NCBI GenBank assembly: GCA_009916335.1
Contig: SAAR01000201.1
Span: 1-6,130, forward strand
From: Erysipelotrichia bacterium
Lineage (GTDB): Bacteria; Bacillota_I; Bacilli_A; Erysipelotrichales; Erysipelotrichaceae
DNA: 6,130 bases
Direction: 5' to 3'
Part shown: positions 3,685 through 6,130 of the stretch, in pieces
Layout of the letters: each line of letters starts with the position of its first letter
How positions within the stretch are numbered: position 1 is the stretch's first letter
Notes under the pieces: generated by a model
What the model was told of the DNA's origin: nothing
The model's database searches: none
Seen by the model: only the letters and a program-made list of their open reading frames with translations
Program-made: the position numbers and the translations under genes

Positions 3685-3906
3685 ATGAAATTTTATTATG
3701 TAGCATTAACAATTAACCCAGAACAACCTGTTAAAACTTTAGGAGGCAGGAGATTAGCTTATTATAATGAGCTCTATCAAGCGGTATATCAATGCAAGGC
3801 TTTAAATAATAGTGTACTTGGATGGAGAGAAGTTATTAAAAGTCAAAATAAAGAACTCCCTTATAAAGTTTATTGCGTAGAATCAGAGCCAACGGAGGTT
3901 AAGTGA
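3685..3906 (+). CDS. Hypothetical protein, 73 aa
   Basis: The protein begins MKFYYVALTINPEQPVK and contains GGRRLAYYNELYQAVYQCKALN, giving a probable beta-strand then helix layout typical of small soluble alpha/beta proteins. AAAGGAG (3671-3677) is 7 nt from ATG. It is first in an operon with the ATPase, 26 nt before that gene's ATG, so co-expression with the ATPase is likely. It has one cysteine in the middle and one near the C-terminus. No family is recognised and no function is assigned. Confidence 0.78.
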   Translation: MKFYYVALTINPEQPVKTLGGRRLAYYNELYQAVYQCKALNNSVLGWREVIKSQNKELPYKVYCVESEPTEVK

Positions 3907-3932
3907 GTGACATATATTTTGGAGGTTGTTAG

Positions 3933-4832
3933 ATGAATTTGTTTGAAAAAGTAATAACAGCCGTAGAACTAAAAACAGAAGACAGATTCAGCGAGGAAAA
4001 TAGTTGGCTTGTTGAAAATATAGTACCAGTAGGACAAGCTGGATTGGTTGTTGCACCATCTAAGTCATTTAAGTCTAGCATTACCTTGAATATGGCAATA
4101 GCTATAGCACAAGGAAAAGAGTTCGCAGGTCTTAAAACTAAGAAGAGTAATGTTTTAATTATTGCAAATGAGGACACGCCACACGTATTACATCAGCGTT
4201 TAAACGGATATGATGAAATGGTAGAGGGATTAAACTTTCTTACTGGTGGTTTGTTTAGACTAGACAATTCAGACCACATGAATAGCTTATATGCTTATAT
4301 CTTGCAAAATAATATAAAGTTAGTTATATTTGATAACTTGAAAGATATGTTAAGCACTCCAGACACTTTGAATGACATGTCAAAAATGAATGATGTCCTA
4401 AACAATATCACTAAGCTAAAACTTATCTTTGAAGACGTTACATTTATGTTAGTGGCACACGCTAGAAAATCAGTTGCTGATGATTCACTTGATAATAAAG
4501 AATTTAGAGTTCGAAGTACACACGCTTTAGGTTCATCTGCATTGGGTGCTTGGTTTGAGTTTTGTTTAGACTTGTCGCCAAAGATTGGAAAGCATTCAAA
4601 ATATAGTATATTGAGTGTAGAGGGTCGGAATTTCGCATTTGATAGAGAACTTTATTTTGGTTATGTAGCTGACAAGTTTTTGATGATAGACCCAAACAAA
4701 AAAGAACCTGAACCAGATAGCGAACTAATTGAAAAAGTGAAAGCTGAAACTCCTAAAGAAGTTACAAAAGAATCGGCACAGGCCTTCTTAGACTTAGCTA
4801 AAGAACAAGGAAAGGTAACAGAAAATGAGTGA
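3933..4832 (+). CDS. RecA/RepA-fold P-loop ATPase (AAA_25-like), 299 aa
   Basis: This is probably a cytoplasmic DNA-dependent ATPase in phage replication or recombination: a RepA-like helicase or a RecA-like recombinase. Motifs in order: a variant Walker A at 41-49 (APSKSFKSS, with Phe where Gly is usual before the lysine); IANEDTPHVLHQRL (77-90), matching the E-D...R-L signature of this family; Walker B LVIFDN (130-135, D134); FMLVAHARKS (171-180), the sensor-like His segment; and GSSALGAWFE (200-209). The last 45 residues are charged and repeat-poor. GGAGG (3921-3925) lies 7 nt before ATG. Its stop overlaps the next start by 8 bases. Length about 300 aa fits the family. It is the only clear replication enzyme in the window besides the resolvase. 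Helicase versus recombinase is not settled. Confidence 0.85.
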   Translation: MNLFEKVITAVELKTEDRFSEENSWLVENIVPVGQAGLVVAPSKSFKSSITLNMAIAIAQGKEFAGLKTKKSNVLIIANEDTPHVLHQRLNGYDEMVEGLNFLTGGLFRLDNSDHMNSLYAYILQNNIKLVIFDNLKDMLSTPDTLNDMSKMNDVLNNITKLKLIFEDVTFMLVAHARKSVADDSLDNKEFRVRSTHALGSSALGAWFEFCLDLSPKIGKHSKYSILSVEGRNFAFDRELYFGYVADKFLMIDPNKKEPEPDSELIEKVKAETPKEVTKESAQAFLDLAKEQGKVTENE

Positions 4833-5037
4833 AAAATGGTACGTTATTAAAGTTAGCGAAGAAAATAAACTCAATTTTAGAGATACGCAATACTATGTAA
4901 CAAGTTTTTATTATGCTAGTTTGGAAGACGATATAGATAGATACGGAGATACAGTCGTATTGATTACACCAAGTGAAGAATTGGCAGAAAATACAAAGAA
5001 AGCGTTAAATGAACAAATACGAGAACAAGGCTATTAA
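4825..5037 (+). CDS. Hypothetical protein, 70 aa
   Basis: The start ATG overlaps the ATPase stop (8-base overlap), with AAGGAAAGG about 9 nt upstream inside the ATPase gene, so it is translationally coupled and co-expressed. The protein begins MSEKWYVIKVSEENK. It has an aromatic N-terminal half (YYVTSFYYASLEDD) and a helical, charged C-terminus (PSEELAENTKKALNEQIRE). It contains no cysteine or recognised motif. It is probably soluble. A role with the ATPase, such as an accessory factor, is plausible from context only. Confidence 0.75.
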   Translation: MSEKWYVIKVSEENKLNFRDTQYYVTSFYYASLEDDIDRYGDTVVLITPSEELAENTKKALNEQIREQGY

Positions 5038-5266
5038 TTTATACGTGGAAGTTTATGGCTGGTTATACCGTGCATTGGAAGAAATGATAAAAGCAGAATG
5101 GCATAATGACGAACTTTTCAAAGTATGGCTTAATCGTGCTGATTTTCTAGTCAGACAGTCTAAAAAGTTGCATAAAGCTTGCGAAAATGAGTATTCTAAA
5201 CGTGCATTAGTTAGAGCATTGCAATTAAAAGCAGAAGTAAACAAAAAAATAGCATCTAATGCTTGA
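5009..5266 (+). CDS. Hypothetical helical protein, 85 aa
   Basis: The protein is predicted to be mostly alpha-helical and basic, with a Trp-rich middle (YGWLYRALEEMIKAEWHNDELFKVWLNRAD) and a helical tail (ALVRALQLKAEVNKK). The chosen ATG overlaps the previous gene by 29 bases and has only a weak upstream site (AAAGAAAG). A later start such as GTG at 5045 is possible and would remove the overlap, but its ribosome binding site is not better placed. The TGA stop lies inside the TTGACA of the next promoter. No family is recognised. The reading frame is long and conserved-looking, so the gene is probably real. Confidence 0.65.
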   Translation: MNKYENKAINLYVEVYGWLYRALEEMIKAEWHNDELFKVWLNRADFLVRQSKKLHKACENEYSKRALVRALQLKAEVNKKIASNA

Positions 5267-5291
5267 CAACGATAACTAATTTTGATATAAT
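5263..5291 (+). promoter_or_regulatory. Consensus promoter for the 127-aa gene
   Basis: TTGACA (5263-5268), a 17-bp spacer and TATAAT (5286-5291) with extended TGA make a perfect consensus promoter. Its -35 overlaps the TGA stop of the upstream gene (5264-5266). The leader is about 25 nt, with AAAGGAGA (5307-5314). Confidence 0.92.
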
Positions 5292-5322
5292 AATATATAT
5301 AGAAATAAAGGAGAATTAACAA

Positions 5323-5706
5323 ATGGTAGTTAAATTAACACAAGAACAATATGATTATCTTGTAACGTTCAAAAAAATTGATAAAGCAATTTATTATATC
5401 TCTCGCTGGGGTTGGGACTATCCTCTTGAAGACGGTAATGGAAAAGTTTATGGAGATTTAGAAGAAAAACCATTTGAAGTTGATGAAAAACTAAAAATGT
5501 TAAACGCTATGATTAGCGGTTATGAAGTTATTGAACCTAAATTTAAGTTTCATATTTTTTCTGATAAGAGTGGCTTTACACGTTTATATTATGCTGGAAA
5601 CCGTTTGGAACTAACATCTGATATTGCTGAAGCAAAAGAAGTTAAAAAAGATAGTGAAGAATATAAAGCATTGGTAACTTTAGGTTTTTACAAAGACGAA
5701 GTATGA
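5323..5706 (+). CDS. Phage early hypothetical protein, 127 aa
   Basis: The protein begins MVVKLTQEQYDYLVTF, then AIYYISRWGWDYPLEDGNGK (about 22-41) and VDEKLKMLNAMISGYEVIEPKF (about 53-74). The YYISR-W-G and KLK-LNA-GYEV elements recall, from memory, a widespread family of small proteins from lactococcal and streptococcal phages. The exact family is not confirmed and no function is known. AAAGGAGA lies 8 nt before the ATG and follows a perfect consensus promoter, so high expression is likely. The stop overlaps the next ATG as ATGA. No membrane segments or cysteines are seen. Confidence 0.8.
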   Translation: MVVKLTQEQYDYLVTFKKIDKAIYYISRWGWDYPLEDGNGKVYGDLEEKPFEVDEKLKMLNAMISGYEVIEPKFKFHIFSDKSGFTRLYYAGNRLELTSDIAEAKEVKKDSEEYKALVTLGFYKDEV

Positions 5707-5993
5707 TAACATCTTTTGAATCTCTAGCTGAAAGGCGTTTAATAACTCTTAATTATCACAAAAAGGACAGTCAGCAGTATATCAATAGCTTGAATTATTT
5801 TGAATATGCTAGAATATACTTCGATAAAAATGGCTTTCCTGAAGATAACAGACGAGTTTATCAAAGTGGTAAGCGAAAAGGCCAAAAAGTCGGCTGGTCT
5901 GATAAAGAGGAAAAGCAGCAGAAAGAAGATATTAGAAACTTCATATATGAAAAGCAATTACAAAAGTTTAAAAGCAGAAGAAAAAGCAAGTAA
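5703..5993 (+). CDS. Basic hypothetical protein, 96 aa
   Basis: The ATG overlaps the previous TGA as ATGA. The upstream site (GACGAAG) is weak, so translational coupling is likely. The protein is strongly basic. Residues about 1-45 are mixed with several Tyr (YHKKDSQQYINSLNYFEYARIYF). A basic stretch RVYQSGKRKGQKVGWSD follows, and the end (LQKFKSRRKSK) is very Lys/Arg-rich, suggesting nucleic-acid binding. No motif identifies a family. The last 47 bases are shared with the next, differently framed gene. Confidence 0.7.
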   Translation: MITSFESLAERRLITLNYHKKDSQQYINSLNYFEYARIYFDKNGFPEDNRRVYQSGKRKGQKVGWSDKEEKQQKEDIRNFIYEKQLQKFKSRRKSK

Positions 5994-6130
5994 ACATTAC
6001 GTTAGAGGTGTCAGAAAGCTATCTAAAGAGCTTGAAGAAATGAACGAAACAAAGTATAGGGTGGAACCTAACGAGTGCCTATATGGCTTAATAAGCGAAT
6101 TATGGAGCTATTGGGGAAAAGGTTATATTC
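5947..6130 (+). CDS. Partial hypothetical protein, at least 61 aa, runs off the window
   Basis: An ATG at 5947 opens a frame that stays open to the end (61 complete codons and one extra base). It begins MKSNYKSLKAEEKASK and continues with KLSKELEEMNETKY and ECLYGLISELWSYWGKGY, so it looks helical with an aromatic segment. The 47-base overlap with the preceding gene is long and no good ribosome binding site is seen, so another start is possible, for example the ATG at 6040, which follows GAAGAA closely. The 3' end lies outside the window. It could not be identified. Confidence 0.55.
   Translation, partial: MKSNYKSLKAEEKASKHYVRGVRKLSKELEEMNETKYRVEPNECLYGLISELWSYWGKGYI

Noticed and set aside
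3929..4177. Minus-strand hydrophobic frame opposite the ATPase
   Set aside because: It is an antisense reading of the ATPase gene without its own ribosome binding site or promoter.
5053..5322. Minus-strand 89-aa frame over the 85-aa gene
   Set aside because: It is antisense to a gene, would start in the 5263 promoter region, and has no ribosome binding site.

Overview
The window looks like part of the early region of a double-stranded DNA phage that infects a low-GC Gram-positive host, most likely Lactococcus or a close relative. This is inferred from strong AT bias, AGGAGG-type ribosome binding sites, consensus sigma-A promoters with 17-bp spacers and extended -10 elements, densely packed and overlapping small genes, a RuvC-type resolvase of the kind found in lactococcal phages, a RecA/RepA-fold ATPase, and phage tRNA genes. 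No virion, lysis, integrase or repressor gene is visible. Assignment to a particular phage group was not tested.

Left half, minus strand (1763 down to 1). A leftward operon starts at an extended -10 promoter near 1793-1798. It encodes a 42-aa and a 43-aa acidic protein, a 160-aa RuvC-like Holliday junction resolvase, two tandem small membrane proteins (47 and 55 aa) that look like duplicates of each other, and a 40-aa basic protein. Starts and stops overlap (ATGA) or the stop lies beside or inside the next ribosome binding site. Beyond it, 331-558 has hairpins but no convincing gene. Then comes a tRNA block: a tRNA-like gene with apparent anticodon CGC, a good tRNA-Pro(UGG), and a 60-nt tRNA-like element with no D-arm.

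Centre (1764-2487). A divergent promoter pair separates the two transcription directions. The rightward promoter drives a 60-aa protein followed by a weak terminator. Next comes about 370 bp of AT-rich non-coding DNA with a 25-bp near-perfect direct repeat, a 9-bp direct repeat (TTTCCGAAC), two perfect hairpins and a recurring TGCACTTT motif. It is the strongest candidate here for an undescribed cis element, such as a replication origin or regulatory region.

Right half, plus strand (2488-6130). Short transcription units follow one another, four of them opening with a near-consensus promoter. They encode two small Cys-rich proteins, a coiled-coil protein, a 73-aa protein, the 299-aa P-loop ATPase, then five small proteins of unknown function, the last cut by the window edge. 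The ATPase and the resolvase, on opposite strands around the repeat region, suggest a replication/recombination module. The other genes are probably fast-evolving early phage genes whose roles cannot be read from sequence alone.
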